Shown piece after piece: positions 26,731 to 35,624 of a stretch of 64,000 nt of DNA. Made by a program: the position numbers and the translations under genes. Source of the stretch: Gammaproteobacteria bacterium. GTDB taxonomy: Bacteria; Pseudomonadota; Gammaproteobacteria; Arenicellales; JAJDZL01. The first letter of the stretch is position 1; every line of letters begins with the position of its first letter. The DNA lies in assembly GCA_022823625.1 (NCBI GenBank), contig JAJEHQ010000024.1, positions 1 through 64,000 on the forward strand, read 5' to 3'. Below the pieces are notes generated by a model, which worked only from the letters and a program-made list of their open reading frames with translations, was not told where the DNA came from and did no database searches.

Positions 26731-26742
26731 ATGTATAGACAT
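26731..26742. promoter_or_regulatory. Putative HutC operator and hut promoter
   Basis: ATGTATAGACAT is a near-palindrome (TGT-x-TA-x-ACA core) of the kind bound by HutC. It lies 27 bases upstream of hutI and just downstream of a TATAAT hexamer (26724-26729), so a bound repressor would cover the transcription start. The gap also serves the divergent hutF remnant and hutC. No strong -35 is evident. Confidence 0.55.
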
Positions 26743-26768
26743 AACAAATGTAGAAAGGTACGACGCTG

Positions 26769-27992
26769 ATGACTCAGCAGGTTCTCGAAAACTTGCAACT
26801 CGCGACGATGTCAACCAACGGGATGCCTTATGGAATGGTCACAGATGGTGCCATTGTGATTGACAGCGCGACTATTGCATGGTGCGGACGCAAGGCGCAA
26901 TTACCGGAAGAGTATTCTAACTGGTCGCGACGCGATCTCGCTGGACGGCTGGTAACGCCCGGCCTGATTGATTGTCATACTCATATTGTATATGGCGGTA
27001 ATCGCGCTAGGGAGTTTGAACTTCGACTTGGCGGTGCGTCCTATGAGGAAATAACTGCACAAGGTGGCGGCATTCACGCCACGCTTAACGAAACGCGTAA
27101 ACTCTCGGTGCCACAACTGGTAGAGCAATCGTTGTCTCGTATTGACGCGTTGATTGCTGAAGGCATTTGTGTCATCGAAATTAAATCAGGCTACGGACTT
27201 GATTCGCAGACTGAACTCAATATGCTACGCGCGGCTCGTCAAATTGGTATGGAGCGCCCAGTCACCGTTAAAACAAGCTTCCTAGGGGCACATTTGGCAC
27301 CTACTGCCTACTGCGATCATCCTGAACGTTACCTGGATGAAGTCTGCATTCCGGCACTTGAAGAAGCTGCAGATGAAGGTTTAGTAGATGCGGTGGATGG
27401 GTTTTGCGAAAACATTGCGTTTTCCGCAACCCAGCTTGAACGCCTGTTCCGCCGTGCCGAGTCTTTGGGTCTGCCTGTCAAAGTCCATGCTGAGCAACTT
27501 TCGAATTGTGGCGGTGCTCGTCTGGCTGCGAAGTACAATGCGCTCTCAGCAGATCACTTGGAATATGCCAACGAGGACGATATCGCGGCGCTCAAAATGA
27601 GCGATACCGTCGCAGTACTGTTGCCGGGAGCTTTCTTCTCCCTACGGCAATCCCAAAAACCACCCGTTCAAATGCTACGTGACCAAGGTGTTACAATCGC
27701 CGTTGCAACGGACTGTAACCCAGGCTCCTCACCGTTGAACTCGATCCTGTTGGCAATGAACTTCTCATGCATTTTGTTTGAATTGACACCTGAAGAAGCC
27801 TTGGCCGGGACAACCGTATCGGCTGCCAAGGCACTCGGGCTTTCCAACATGGGTAAGATCAAACCGGGAATGACCGCAAATCTTGCTGTTTGGGATGTCG
27901 CCTCACCGGGAGAAATTGTCTACCCCATGGGGTTCAACCCGCTTACCGAACGGATATATAAAGGCCAAGTCAGTACAAAGCTCGCGCATTAA
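26769..27992 (+). CDS. hutI: Imidazolonepropionase
   Basis: A 407-residue amidohydrolase that opens the imidazolone ring to give N-formimidoylglutamate, the third step of histidine breakdown. The metal-binding D-C-H-T-H-I-V-Y-G-G segment is near residues 68-77, with further conserved His in L-G-A-H near residue 175 and V-H-A-E-Q near residue 240. The late A-T-D-C-N-P-G-S-S motif near residue 315 is diagnostic. Length is normal. It is first in the plus-strand hut operon, with AGAAAGGTA upstream of ATG. Confidence 0.96.
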   Translation: MTQQVLENLQLATMSTNGMPYGMVTDGAIVIDSATIAWCGRKAQLPEEYSNWSRRDLAGRLVTPGLIDCHTHIVYGGNRAREFELRLGGASYEEITAQGGGIHATLNETRKLSVPQLVEQSLSRIDALIAEGICVIEIKSGYGLDSQTELNMLRAARQIGMERPVTVKTSFLGAHLAPTAYCDHPERYLDEVCIPALEEAADEGLVDAVDGFCENIAFSATQLERLFRRAESLGLPVKVHAEQLSNCGGARLAAKYNALSADHLEYANEDDIAALKMSDTVAVLLPGAFFSLRQSQKPPVQMLRDQGVTIAVATDCNPGSSPLNSILLAMNFSCILFELTPEEALAGTTVSAAKALGLSNMGKIKPGMTANLAVWDVASPGEIVYPMGFNPLTERIYKGQVSTKLAH

Positions 27993-28016
27993 GCAACAAA
28001 ACAGGGTAACAATCTA

Positions 28017-28835
28017 GTGACGACACCGCCTGCATTCGAAATTCAACCTGGGAATTCTCCGATTGTGCTTGCGATCCCGCACACCGGCCATCACATTCCT
28101 GCCGATATTCTTGCCCGGCTCACCGACATTGGACATCAGCGAATCGACACAGACTGGCACATTCACCGACTCTACGATGGATTAGTGCCGGATGCGACGG
28201 TGATCCGTGCACTGTTTCATCGATACGTTATTGATCCCAACCGAGACCCCGCGGGTGGTGCGTTGTACGCGAATCGAAAAGAGTCTTTTCTGTGTCCCTT
28301 GTATACCTTTGATGGACAGCCCTTATATCTGGAAGATCTTGAACCGGATAAAGAGGAAATTGTCTTGCGAACCCTTCGTTACCATCGCCCATATCACGCG
28401 GCAGTTGAACAGGCACTCCAGCGTGCGCTGGAATCGCATGGAATCGCGATTCTGTATGATTGCCACTCAGTCAGATCAGTTATTCCTACTCTGTTTACCG
28501 GTAAATTACCAGACCTCAATATTGGTACGGCAGATGGTTCGAGCTGTAGTCCGCAGCTGGAAAAAGTTGTTTACCGAGTCTGTGACCAATGTCCCGATTA
28601 CAGCGTCGTTCTAAATGGTGTTTTTCGCGGCGGCTGGACGACACGCCACCACGGTCAACCTGACGCGGGAATCCATGCCATTCAGATGGAATTATCGCAG
28701 TCGACTTATATGTTGGAACAACCACCTTGGACAATGGATGACCAAAAATCACAGAATCTGCGTAGTCTGCTGAAGAAGGTTCTGCACGAACTTGAGCAGG
28801 CCGCACATCTCTTACAACCCGACCCAATTACGTGA
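28017..28835 (+). CDS. hutG: N-formylglutamate deformylase
   Basis: A 272-residue N-formylglutamate amidohydrolase, which releases glutamate and formate. Family marks: I-P-H-T-G-H-H-I-P near residue 20, D-T-D-W-H near residue 42, D-P-N-R-D-P near residue 71, Y-D-C-H-S-V near residue 142 and a F-R-G-G-W-T-T-R-H-H-G near residue 203. The start is GTG, 24 bases after hutI. Its substrate is normally made by HutF, whose gene in this cluster is broken, so it needs a HutF from elsewhere or another formylglutamate source. It resembles the Pseudomonas-type HutG, not the arginase-like HutG. Confidence 0.92.
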   Translation: MTTPPAFEIQPGNSPIVLAIPHTGHHIPADILARLTDIGHQRIDTDWHIHRLYDGLVPDATVIRALFHRYVIDPNRDPAGGALYANRKESFLCPLYTFDGQPLYLEDLEPDKEEIVLRTLRYHRPYHAAVEQALQRALESHGIAILYDCHSVRSVIPTLFTGKLPDLNIGTADGSSCSPQLEKVVYRVCDQCPDYSVVLNGVFRGGWTTRHHGQPDAGIHAIQMELSQSTYMLEQPPWTMDDQKSQNLRSLLKKVLHELEQAAHLLQPDPIT

Positions 28836-28841
28836 AATGAC

Positions 28842-30515
28842 GTGAACTTTGTACCAAAAACCAAAAGAATCATTATCCCGAATACTGGCATTCGCCTTGA
28901 AGCCAAGTCCTGGTTGACCGAAGCACCATTGCGGATGCTGATGAACAACCTGCACCCGGATGTAGCTGAGAATCCGGACGAACTGGTCGTCTACGGTGGC
29001 ATGGGTAAAGCCGCGCGTACATGGAATGATTACGACAAGATTGTCGAATCTCTGAAACGCCTCGATAATGATCAGTCGCTACTGATTCAGTCTGGTAAAC
29101 CTGTCGGCATCTTTCGTACTCACCGGGATGCACCGCGCGTTCTGATCGCCAACTCCAATTTGGTGCCCAAATGGGCAACTTGGGAGCACTTTGACGAACT
29201 GGATCGACAGGGTCTGATGATGTTTGGACAAATGACCGCTGGATCGTGGATCTATATCGCGAGTCAAGGGATCATTCAGGGCACCTATGAAACGTTCGTT
29301 GAAGTCGGACGTAAGCACTACGGTGGTAATCTCAGCGGTCGCTGGATCCTGACAGCCGGACTGGGTGGCATGGGTGGTGCCCAGCCACTGGCCGCGGTAA
29401 TGGCGGGGGCCTGTTGCTTAGTCATTGAGTGTGACTCAGAACGCATCGATTTCCGTCTGCGTACCGGATATCTTGATCAGCGAACGAATTCGCTTGATGA
29501 AGCATTGAGTATGATCGATAGATGGACGCGGGAAGGGAAGGCAAAATCGGTTGGTCTGCTCGGTAATGCTGCTCAAATCGTACCTGAGATCTTTGAGCGG
29601 GGCATTCGCCCCGATGTCGTAACCGATCAAACATCGGCACACGATTTACTGTATGGGTACCTACCGCTTGGCTGGACTATGGAGAAGTGGCATGAAAAAC
29701 GAAAGTCCAACCCTAAGGCAGTAATTGAAGCTGCCAGACAGTCTGCGCGGGTTCACGTTGAAGCCTTGGTGAAATTCTGGGAGGCTGACATTCCTACTGT
29801 CGATTATGGTAACAATATTCGACAGGTCGCCAAAGATGAAGGGTTCGATCGTGCTTTCGCCTACCCGGGATTCGTACCCGCCTACATTCGACCGCTTTTC
29901 TGCCGTGGGATGGGGCCTTTTCGCTGGGCCGCACTGAGTGGTAATCCTGAAGACATTTACAAGACTGACGATAAAGTCAAGGAACTGATACCGGACGATC
30001 CGCATCTACACAACTGGCTGGATATGGCGCGTAACCGCATCAAGTTTCAGGGGTTGCCAGCCAGAATTTGCTGGTTGGGACTAGGTCAGCGCGATCGGAT
30101 TGGACTGGCATTTAATGAAATGTACCGAACCGGCCAAATTGACGCACCAGTCGTAATTGGCCGCGACCATCTCGATTCGGGCTCGGTTGCATCGCCGAAT
30201 CGAGAAACCGAGGGAATGCGTGATGGCTCAGATGCGGTCTCCGACTGGGCGTTTCTGAACGCCCTTTTGAACTGCGCTTCAGGAGCCACCTGGGTTTCCA
30301 TCCACCATGGTGGCGGAGTTGGAATCGGCTACGCGCAACATGCTGGTATGGTCATCTGTTGTGATGGCACTCCCGAGGCCGTGCCGCGTATCCAGAATGT
30401 ACTATGGAACGATCCAGCAAGCGGTGTCATGCGGCATGCTGATGCCGGTTATCCCGATGCGATCGAATGCGCCAGGAAAAATCAACTTGATTTACCGGCG
30501 ATTCTATCCAATTGA
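28842..30515 (+). CDS. hutU: Urocanate hydratase
   Basis: A 557-residue NAD-dependent urocanase, step two of histidine breakdown (urocanate to imidazolonepropionate). Full length for the family. Visible are [10 protein letters not shown] near residue 50, the [15 protein letters not shown] site near residues 171-182, T-D-Q-T-S-A-H-D near residue 260 and the C-terminal S-I-H-H-G-G-G-V-G near residue 487. The start is GTG, six bases after hutG. Histidine ammonia-lyase (hutH), which supplies urocanate, is not in the window. Confidence 0.97.
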   Translation: MNFVPKTKRIIIPNTGIRLEAKSWLTEAPLRMLMNNLHPDVAENPDELVVYGGMGKAARTWNDYDKIVESLKRLDNDQSLLIQSGKPVGIFRTHRDAPRVLIANSNLVPKWATWEHFDELDRQGLMMFGQMTAGSWIYIASQGIIQGTYETFVEVGRKHYGGNLSGRWILTAGLGGMGGAQPLAAVMAGACCLVIECDSERIDFRLRTGYLDQRTNSLDEALSMIDRWTREGKAKSVGLLGNAAQIVPEIFERGIRPDVVTDQTSAHDLLYGYLPLGWTMEKWHEKRKSNPKAVIEAARQSARVHVEALVKFWEADIPTVDYGNNIRQVAKDEGFDRAFAYPGFVPAYIRPLFCRGMGPFRWAALSGNPEDIYKTDDKVKELIPDDPHLHNWLDMARNRIKFQGLPARICWLGLGQRDRIGLAFNEMYRTGQIDAPVVIGRDHLDSGSVASPNRETEGMRDGSDAVSDWAFLNALLNCASGATWVSIHHGGGVGIGYAQHAGMVICCDGTPEAVPRIQNVLWNDPASGVMRHADAGYPDAIECARKNQLDLPAILSN

Positions 30516-30588
30516 TTCGAACAAATCTTACTGTTCTGGCACAAACATTTACTCAATTTAATTTGCAATCAAACTAGGAGAAAATGAA

Positions 30589-31737
30589 ATGACGAAAATT
30601 TTTAAGTCCCTGTCATTCGCAGTGTTTATGGCTCTCAGCTTGCCATTCGCTGCATTCGCCGATTCGATCAAAATCGGATTCAATGCGCCACTTACGGGCT
30701 TTGCTGCTGCTGACGGTAACTCCGCTCGTGTTGGTGCAGAACTCGCCGTGGAACAGGTCAACTCGGCTGGTGGTATCGGCGGTAAGCAGCTTGAGCTGGT
30801 CATTTATGACGATCAGGCATCTCCCAAGGAGTCCGCGCCTCTGGCGGTCAAGTTGATTACCCAGGATAACGTCGCTGCTGGTATATCAGGCAGCTATTCC
30901 GGTGCGACACGTGCGGCCGCTACGATCTATCAAGAAAGCAATGTGCCCTACATTTCCGCGTACGCCGTACATCCGGATATAACCCGGGCCGGCGACTACG
31001 TGTTCAGAACCTCCTTTGTTGGAGAAGTGCAGGGTCGCGCGGGTGCCAAGCTGATCGGTGAAATGATGGGCCACAAGCGGGTGGTCATGATCACGCTCAA
31101 CAATGACTTTGGCAAGTCGCTTGCCAATGGCTTTAAGGAAAAGGCAGGCGACTTCGGCATTGAAATCGTCAATGAGTACGAATATTCAATCAAAGACCGT
31201 GAGTTTGGCGCCATTGTTTCAAAGGCCAAAAGCGATGAACCCGGAGCGATCTATGCGTCCGGGTACTTTTTTACTGCGGGGCCACTGGTCCGCCAGTTGC
31301 GGGCAGCCGGAATTGAAGTGCCAGTCATTGGACAGGAAGGCTATGACAGCCAGAAATTCATCGAAATTGCTGGGCCTGATGCAGAAGGTGTGATCATTAC
31401 CACATCACTCGACCGTGACTCCGCTGATGCTGTCACTCAGGATTTCATCAGTGGTTTTGAAGCCAAAGCCGGTTACCCCTCAGACATGGTTGCAGCCTCA
31501 GCACATACTGCAGTGCTGGTGATGGCTGATGCACTGGCACGGGCGGCAGATGAATCTGCTGCTGCACTTCGCGAAGCCATTGCTGGTGCAAGTGTTATGG
31601 CATCAACGGGTCAAATTTCGTTCAATGCACTTGGCGAAGTTCAAAAAGACGTCCAGATTCAAATTGTCAAAGACGGAAACTGGCGTCACTATGCTGTGAT
31701 ATCAGACACGGAATTATTAGCACCACCGGCTGAGTAG
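30589..31737 (+). CDS. Branched-chain-amino-acid-type ABC transporter binding protein
   Basis: A 382-residue periplasmic protein with a 24-residue Sec signal ending A-F-A. The LivJ-type fold shows in I-G-F-N-A-P-L-T-G-F near residue 29, Q-V-N-S-A-G-G-I-G-G-K near residue 58, and G-S-Y-S-G-A-T near residue 102, where the ligand's amino-acid backbone is usually held. It begins a five-gene importer just downstream of hutU on the same strand. The ligand may be histidine, urocanate or another amino acid; that is inferred from neighbourhood only. AGGAG precedes the ATG. A strong hairpin follows the stop. Confidence 0.85.
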   Translation: MTKIFKSLSFAVFMALSLPFAAFADSIKIGFNAPLTGFAAADGNSARVGAELAVEQVNSAGGIGGKQLELVIYDDQASPKESAPLAVKLITQDNVAAGISGSYSGATRAAATIYQESNVPYISAYAVHPDITRAGDYVFRTSFVGEVQGRAGAKLIGEMMGHKRVVMITLNNDFGKSLANGFKEKAGDFGIEIVNEYEYSIKDREFGAIVSKAKSDEPGAIYASGYFFTAGPLVRQLRAAGIEVPVIGQEGYDSQKFIEIAGPDAEGVIITTSLDRDSADAVTQDFISGFEAKAGYPSDMVAASAHTAVLVMADALARAADESAAALREAIAGASVMASTGQISFNALGEVQKDVQIQIVKDGNWRHYAVISDTELLAPPAE

Positions 31738-31762
31738 TAAAGCCAATTAGACAACACTAGAA

Positions 31763-31805
31763 GCCTCGGCCCGACCAAATTTAAGTCAGGCTGAGGCACT
31801 TTTCT
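31763..31805 (+). promoter_or_regulatory. Attenuator-like hairpin between binding-protein and permease genes
   Basis: GCCTCGGCC (31763-31771) pairs with GGCTGAGGC (31789-31797) over nine bases with one G-T wobble, followed by ACTTTTCT and then at once the permease ATG at 31806. The only ribosome-site-like GAGG (31793-31796) is in the 3' arm. So the element could both stop much of the transcription and hide the permease ribosome site, giving more binding protein than membrane parts. Confidence 0.65.
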
Positions 31806-32669
31806 ATGCTTGCAATCGAACTCGTTATCCAAGGCATTGTGCAAGGCGCAATTTATGCGCTGATCGCACTGGGTCTGGTGCTGGTTTATGGATTACTTCG
31901 TATATTACATGTCGCGCACGCGGCACTGTATACACTGGGTGCCTATATCGGTGTCATCATCGTCAACCAAGGCGGACATATCATTTTCGCGACCGCCGTA
32001 GCGATGGTGGCGGTAGGCTTCGTTGGCATTGGGGTTTACCGCTTTGCGTACAAGCCCCTTCTTGATAAGCCACCGCTCATTGCACTGATCGCTTCCATTG
32101 GCCTGTTTATCGCAGCGGAAGAAATTTACCGAATCATCTTTGGCGCCTATGGCATGTCTTTCGCACAGCCACCGCTACAGCAACAGATTGAACTGTTCAA
32201 AGGATTCCACCTGTCTACGGCTCGTATCTCGGTTGTCATTCTTTCGATCCTCTTTATCGGTGTACTGGGCTGGCTTGCAGCATCAACCCGAACAGGAATT
32301 GCTTGGCGCGCGACGGTTTCGGACGCTGGTATGGCAGCGAGTTTTGGCGTGAATATCGAAAAAGTGCGCTACATCAATTTCTTTATCGGTTCAGCCCTCG
32401 CTGCCTTGGCAGGTGTGATGGTAGCACTGCTGAACAATCTCGTTGAACCCACGATGGGCGCAGTGCCAGCTTACAAAGCACTGGCTATCATCGTTCTCGG
32501 TGGATTGGGATCGGTACGCGGCACACTGGTCGCTTCCATTGCACTTGGCATCATTGAGAGTTTTGGAACAATTTATCTGGGACACGTCATGGACCGGGAT
32601 GCGATCGCGTTCACTTTTTTGATCATCGTGTTGATGATTCGTCCACAAGGATTGTTGACTCGGAGGTAA
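31806..32669 (+). CDS. Branched-chain-amino-acid-type ABC transporter permease (LivH-like)
   Basis: A 287-residue inner-membrane protein with about eight hydrophobic helices. LivH marks: G-I-V-Q-G-A-I-Y-A-L-I-A-L-G-L near the start, G-I-A-W-R-A-T near residue 164, and the cytoplasmic E-A-A-like loop A-I-I-V-L-G-G-L-G-S-V-R-G-T near residues 225-240. It pairs with the LivM-like protein to form the channel. Its ribosome site appears to lie inside the preceding hairpin. Confidence 0.9.
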   Translation: MLAIELVIQGIVQGAIYALIALGLVLVYGLLRILHVAHAALYTLGAYIGVIIVNQGGHIIFATAVAMVAVGFVGIGVYRFAYKPLLDKPPLIALIASIGLFIAAEEIYRIIFGAYGMSFAQPPLQQQIELFKGFHLSTARISVVILSILFIGVLGWLAASTRTGIAWRATVSDAGMAASFGVNIEKVRYINFFIGSALAALAGVMVALLNNLVEPTMGAVPAYKALAIIVLGGLGSVRGTLVASIALGIIESFGTIYLGHVMDRDAIAFTFLIIVLMIRPQGLLTRR

Positions 32670-32672
32670 CGG

Positions 32673-33518
32673 GTGAGCTACGAGATTGCAGTATTGACCA
32701 GCATGTCAATTGCCATTTTGTTCGCGTTGTCACTCAACCTCATTACAGGGTTTTGTGGGCAGGTGAGTTTGGGACACGCGGCGTTTTATGGCATTGGTGC
32801 ATACGTCGCTGCCATGTTGACCAAAGCAGATTTGGCATTGCCCATTGCACTGATTCCAGCTGCTGTCATGGCAGGCCTGGTAGGCGTATTAGTCGGAATA
32901 GCGTCACTGCGTGTTCGGCATGACTTTTTAGCCATTACCACCATGGGAGTCGGCTTTTTGTTCGTTGGTATTGTTCGTAAACAAGATGCACTCGGTGGGG
33001 AAATTGGTATTTCGGGGATTCCTTCTGTGGCTTTCGGTCGCCCCGGACTCTTGCTGCTCGCCCTGGTTTGTATGGTGCTGTTTATTCTGCTTTCGATTTA
33101 TATTCGGCGATCGTGGTTGGGCTTTGCCTTTGAATCGATTTCCGACGATGAGGATACTGCGCGTACCTTTGGCATTGATGTTTCCAAATTTAAACTCCTT
33201 GCCTTTGTAGTCGGAACCGCGGGCGCCGGAATTGCCGGTGGCCTTTACGCACATCACATACGCTTCATCGGCCCGGACAGTTTCGGTTTCGTTGAATCGA
33301 TTACCGTCCTCGCAATGGTTATTGTCGGAGGTATCGGGTCAATTGCGGGAGTTGCCGTAGCCGCTGCGGTGTTGGCAACCTTACCGCTATGGCTGCAATT
33401 TGTTGACGACTATAAGTTGCTGATCTATGGCTCACTGATTTTCATTACCATGCGCTTTGCACCGACTGGTATTGCAGGCATTGTCCATACCCTGTGGCAG
33501 AAAAGACAGGCAAAATGA
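32673..33518 (+). CDS. Branched-chain-amino-acid-type ABC transporter permease (LivM-like)
   Basis: A 281-residue polytopic protein starting at GTG, three bases after the LivH-like stop with GGAGGTAA as ribosome site. LivM marks: G-Q-V-S-L-G-H-A-A-F-Y-G-I-G-A-Y near residues 29-44 and I-V-G-G-I-G-S-I-A-G near residue 216. It lacks the long extra N-terminus of enteric LivM, as is usual for shorter homologues. Its TGA overlaps the next ATG by four bases. Confidence 0.9.
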   Translation: MSYEIAVLTSMSIAILFALSLNLITGFCGQVSLGHAAFYGIGAYVAAMLTKADLALPIALIPAAVMAGLVGVLVGIASLRVRHDFLAITTMGVGFLFVGIVRKQDALGGEIGISGIPSVAFGRPGLLLLALVCMVLFILLSIYIRRSWLGFAFESISDDEDTARTFGIDVSKFKLLAFVVGTAGAGIAGGLYAHHIRFIGPDSFGFVESITVLAMVIVGGIGSIAGVAVAAAVLATLPLWLQFVDDYKLLIYGSLIFITMRFAPTGIAGIVHTLWQKRQAK

Positions 33519-34264
33519 GTTTACTTGAAGTTCAGAATGTCAGTATCCGATTTGGTGGAGTTGACGCAGTGCGTGGCGTGTCACTGGCCGTGGAAGAGCA
33601 GCAACTGCTTGGTTTTATCGGTCCCAACGGGGCAGGGAAGACCACGATGATGCGTATTATTATGGGAATGGTACGACCGCAGCAGGGCTCAGTTGAATTC
33701 CGCGGCAAGGACATCACCCAGTGGAGTGTTCAACACCGCGTGCAGCTCGGGCTCGCGCTAGCTCAACAAATTGTCAAACCACTACACTCACTCACGCTGT
33801 TAGACAACGTTGCACTGGCAGCCGGTGCCAGGCATATGCGAAATCCGTTGCAGGCCTTTTTGAACGTTGATCGTTCCGAGGCGCGCGACCAGGCGCGTAA
33901 TCTGCTTGATTTCGTCGGCATCGGTAATGTAAACAATGCATTTCCAAGCGAAGTACCGCTTGGATTTATCAAGCGAATGGAAGTGGCAAGAGCACTCGCA
34001 CTCGAACCTGGGCTACTGCTTCTGGATGAACCGCTTGCTGGCCTCAACCAGACAGAAGCACGCGATTTGGCTGATTTGATCGCATCCCTGGTAACCCCTT
34101 CGCGCAGCGTGTTGTTGATTGAACACAACATCGGTGAAGTTGCTCGCATCTGTTCAGAAATCTATGTCCAGGAAAATGGTCAGCGCCTGATGCAGGACAA
34201 AGCCGAGCGCGTGATGGCAAGTGCTGCATTGCGTCAAGCCTACCTGGGCGAGCATAAAGCCTAA
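33515..34264 (+). CDS. Branched-chain-amino-acid-type ABC transporter ATPase (LivG-like)
   Basis: A 249-residue ATPase. Walker A is G-P-N-G-A-G-K-T-T near residues 38-46 and Walker B is L-L-L-D-E-P near residues 168-173. The ABC signature is divergent: P-L-G-F-I-K-R-M-E-V replaces the usual L-S-y-G-q-q-R-x-E. The LivG-type N-Q-T-E region after Walker B is present. The frame is open seven codons upstream, but ATG 33515 overlaps the LivM stop as ATGA and matches the family start. The changed signature is worth noting: the LivF-like partner has a good L-S-G-G-E-Q-Q. Confidence 0.9.
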   Translation: MSLLEVQNVSIRFGGVDAVRGVSLAVEEQQLLGFIGPNGAGKTTMMRIIMGMVRPQQGSVEFRGKDITQWSVQHRVQLGLALAQQIVKPLHSLTLLDNVALAAGARHMRNPLQAFLNVDRSEARDQARNLLDFVGIGNVNNAFPSEVPLGFIKRMEVARALALEPGLLLLDEPLAGLNQTEARDLADLIASLVTPSRSVLLIEHNIGEVARICSEIYVQENGQRLMQDKAERVMASAALRQAYLGEHKA

Positions 34265-34968
34265 TGCTGCGTGTATCCCAGTTAAGTTGCGGCTATGGTA
34301 ATGTGATTGCCGTCAATGAGCTGTCTTTTACAGTGAGGGCAGGCGAAATATTTGGTTTGATCGGTGCGAATGGTGCAGGTAAATCTGCAACCATCCTAGC
34401 GCTTGCAGGCTTGATTGACGTGATTGGTGGTCAGGTCGAACTCGAAGGGCAGGATATTACGCATCTACCCACTCATCAGCGTGTCAACGCTGGCATCGCA
34501 CTGGTGCCCGAGGGCCGGCGTGTGTTCGCGGACCTGTCTGTCATTGAAAATCTGATTGTCGGAGCAACCCGAATGGACAGACAGTGCCTTGATGCAGGAT
34601 GTGAACGCGTGTTTACAACATTTCCGCGACTTGCAGAACGACGCAATCAACTCGCCGGATTGCTGTCCGGTGGTGAACAGCAGATGCTTGCCATTGCCCG
34701 TGCACTGATGGCGGAACCGAGTGTGCTGTTAATTGATGAACTCTCCTTGGGCTTGATGCCAATTGTGGTCGATGAATGCTACCGAGTTTTAGAAGCACTC
34801 AGAATTGAGCAATTGGCCATTGTGCTCGTCGAACAGAGTACTGAACGGATTCAGCAGGTTGCCAACCAGATCAGTGTCCTTGAAACAGGTAGGGTTGTTT
34901 GGCAAGGTACCGGGGAACAGGCGGCAAGAGACAGTTCGATTGTTGAGGCTTATCTGGGACTGAAATAA
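34264..34968 (+). CDS. Branched-chain-amino-acid-type ABC transporter ATPase (LivF-like)
   Basis: A 234-residue ATPase, the second of the pair. Walker A is G-A-N-G-A-G-K-S near residue 36, the signature is L-L-S-G-G-E-Q-Q near residues 136-143, and Walker B is V-L-L-I-D-E-L near residue 156. The LivF-type V-P-E-G-R-R-V-F segment near residue 80 is clear. In Walker B the usual D-E-P is D-E-L. Its ATG overlaps the previous stop by one base. Last gene of the importer operon. Confidence 0.92.
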   Translation: MLRVSQLSCGYGNVIAVNELSFTVRAGEIFGLIGANGAGKSATILALAGLIDVIGGQVELEGQDITHLPTHQRVNAGIALVPEGRRVFADLSVIENLIVGATRMDRQCLDAGCERVFTTFPRLAERRNQLAGLLSGGEQQMLAIARALMAEPSVLLIDELSLGLMPIVVDECYRVLEALRIEQLAIVLVEQSTERIQQVANQISVLETGRVVWQGTGEQAARDSSIVEAYLGLK

Positions 34969-35087
34969 GGATTGTGTTTCAAAAATGACCTAGTCAGGGA
35001 ATCCACACGGAGCAGAACGCCGCTCGGATTACTGCCGGGGTTCTGTAGGAATTTCAGTATATTCAGTCAGACATATAGCAGTCTAAT

Positions 35088-35624
35088 CTACAGCTTCTCA
35101 AACGGAAACGAATTATCTATCTCAAGAGCCAAACCAAAAATATTCGAAAAGTCGTAGCGCCGTCCAAGCCTTGGAACCCAGTACCTCCCATGAGCCAACC
35201 AATTTCGATAGTTGAACGCCCCTTTTATGTCTTCCAACAACGTTGGTGGAACATTGCTGTGCTCTCTCCATCCATCAAGAATTTCATTTTTTAATGAAAC
35301 GTGACTGCCCTTACTTTCGTACAACTCACGAAATTTCCTTGACAAAGGGTCTTCCATTTCGCGATAACAACGTTGCAGATAGTCAATACGAAATGAGGCT
35401 TCAATTGATGCTAGCAGCGTTAACGCCAAGGACGCATCAATCTCTTCGAGACGCCCTTCCTTTTCCCTCTCCACTTCTTCACGGGTATAAAGTCGGAATT
35501 GAGAGATAAATGCGGGATTTGATTCAGAATAATACAAGTTCATGGAATTCACGAATACATCATAGTGTTCGCCTAATTCTTCAAACTCTTGATAGCTCTC
35601 GGAAAAAGAAACCCGTCTAGACAT
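35088..35624 (-). CDS. HEPN-domain protein, probable RNase toxin
   Basis: A 178-residue, mostly helical protein. Residues 140-145 read R-N-W-L-A-H, the RX4H catalytic motif (with N after R) of HEPN ribonucleases, followed by G-R-Y-W. Two charged helices precede it (E-E-V-E-R-E-K-E-G-R; L-L-A-S-I-E-A-S-F). The start at 35624 overlaps the partner gene by eight bases; an upstream ATG at 35648 would add eight residues. HEPN proteins with this motif act in toxin-antitoxin, abortive infection and RNA-processing systems. I do not recognise the precise family. Codon use is AT-richer than in the hut block. The motif is seen; toxicity is inferred. Confidence 0.65.
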   Translation of the reverse strand: MSRRVSFSESYQEFEELGEHYDVFVNSMNLYYSESNPAFISQFRLYTREEVEREKEGRLEEIDASLALTLLASIEASFRIDYLQRCYREMEDPLSRKFRELYESKGSHVSLKNEILDGWREHSNVPPTLLEDIKGAFNYRNWLAHGRYWVPRLGRRYDFSNIFGLALEIDNSFPFEKL

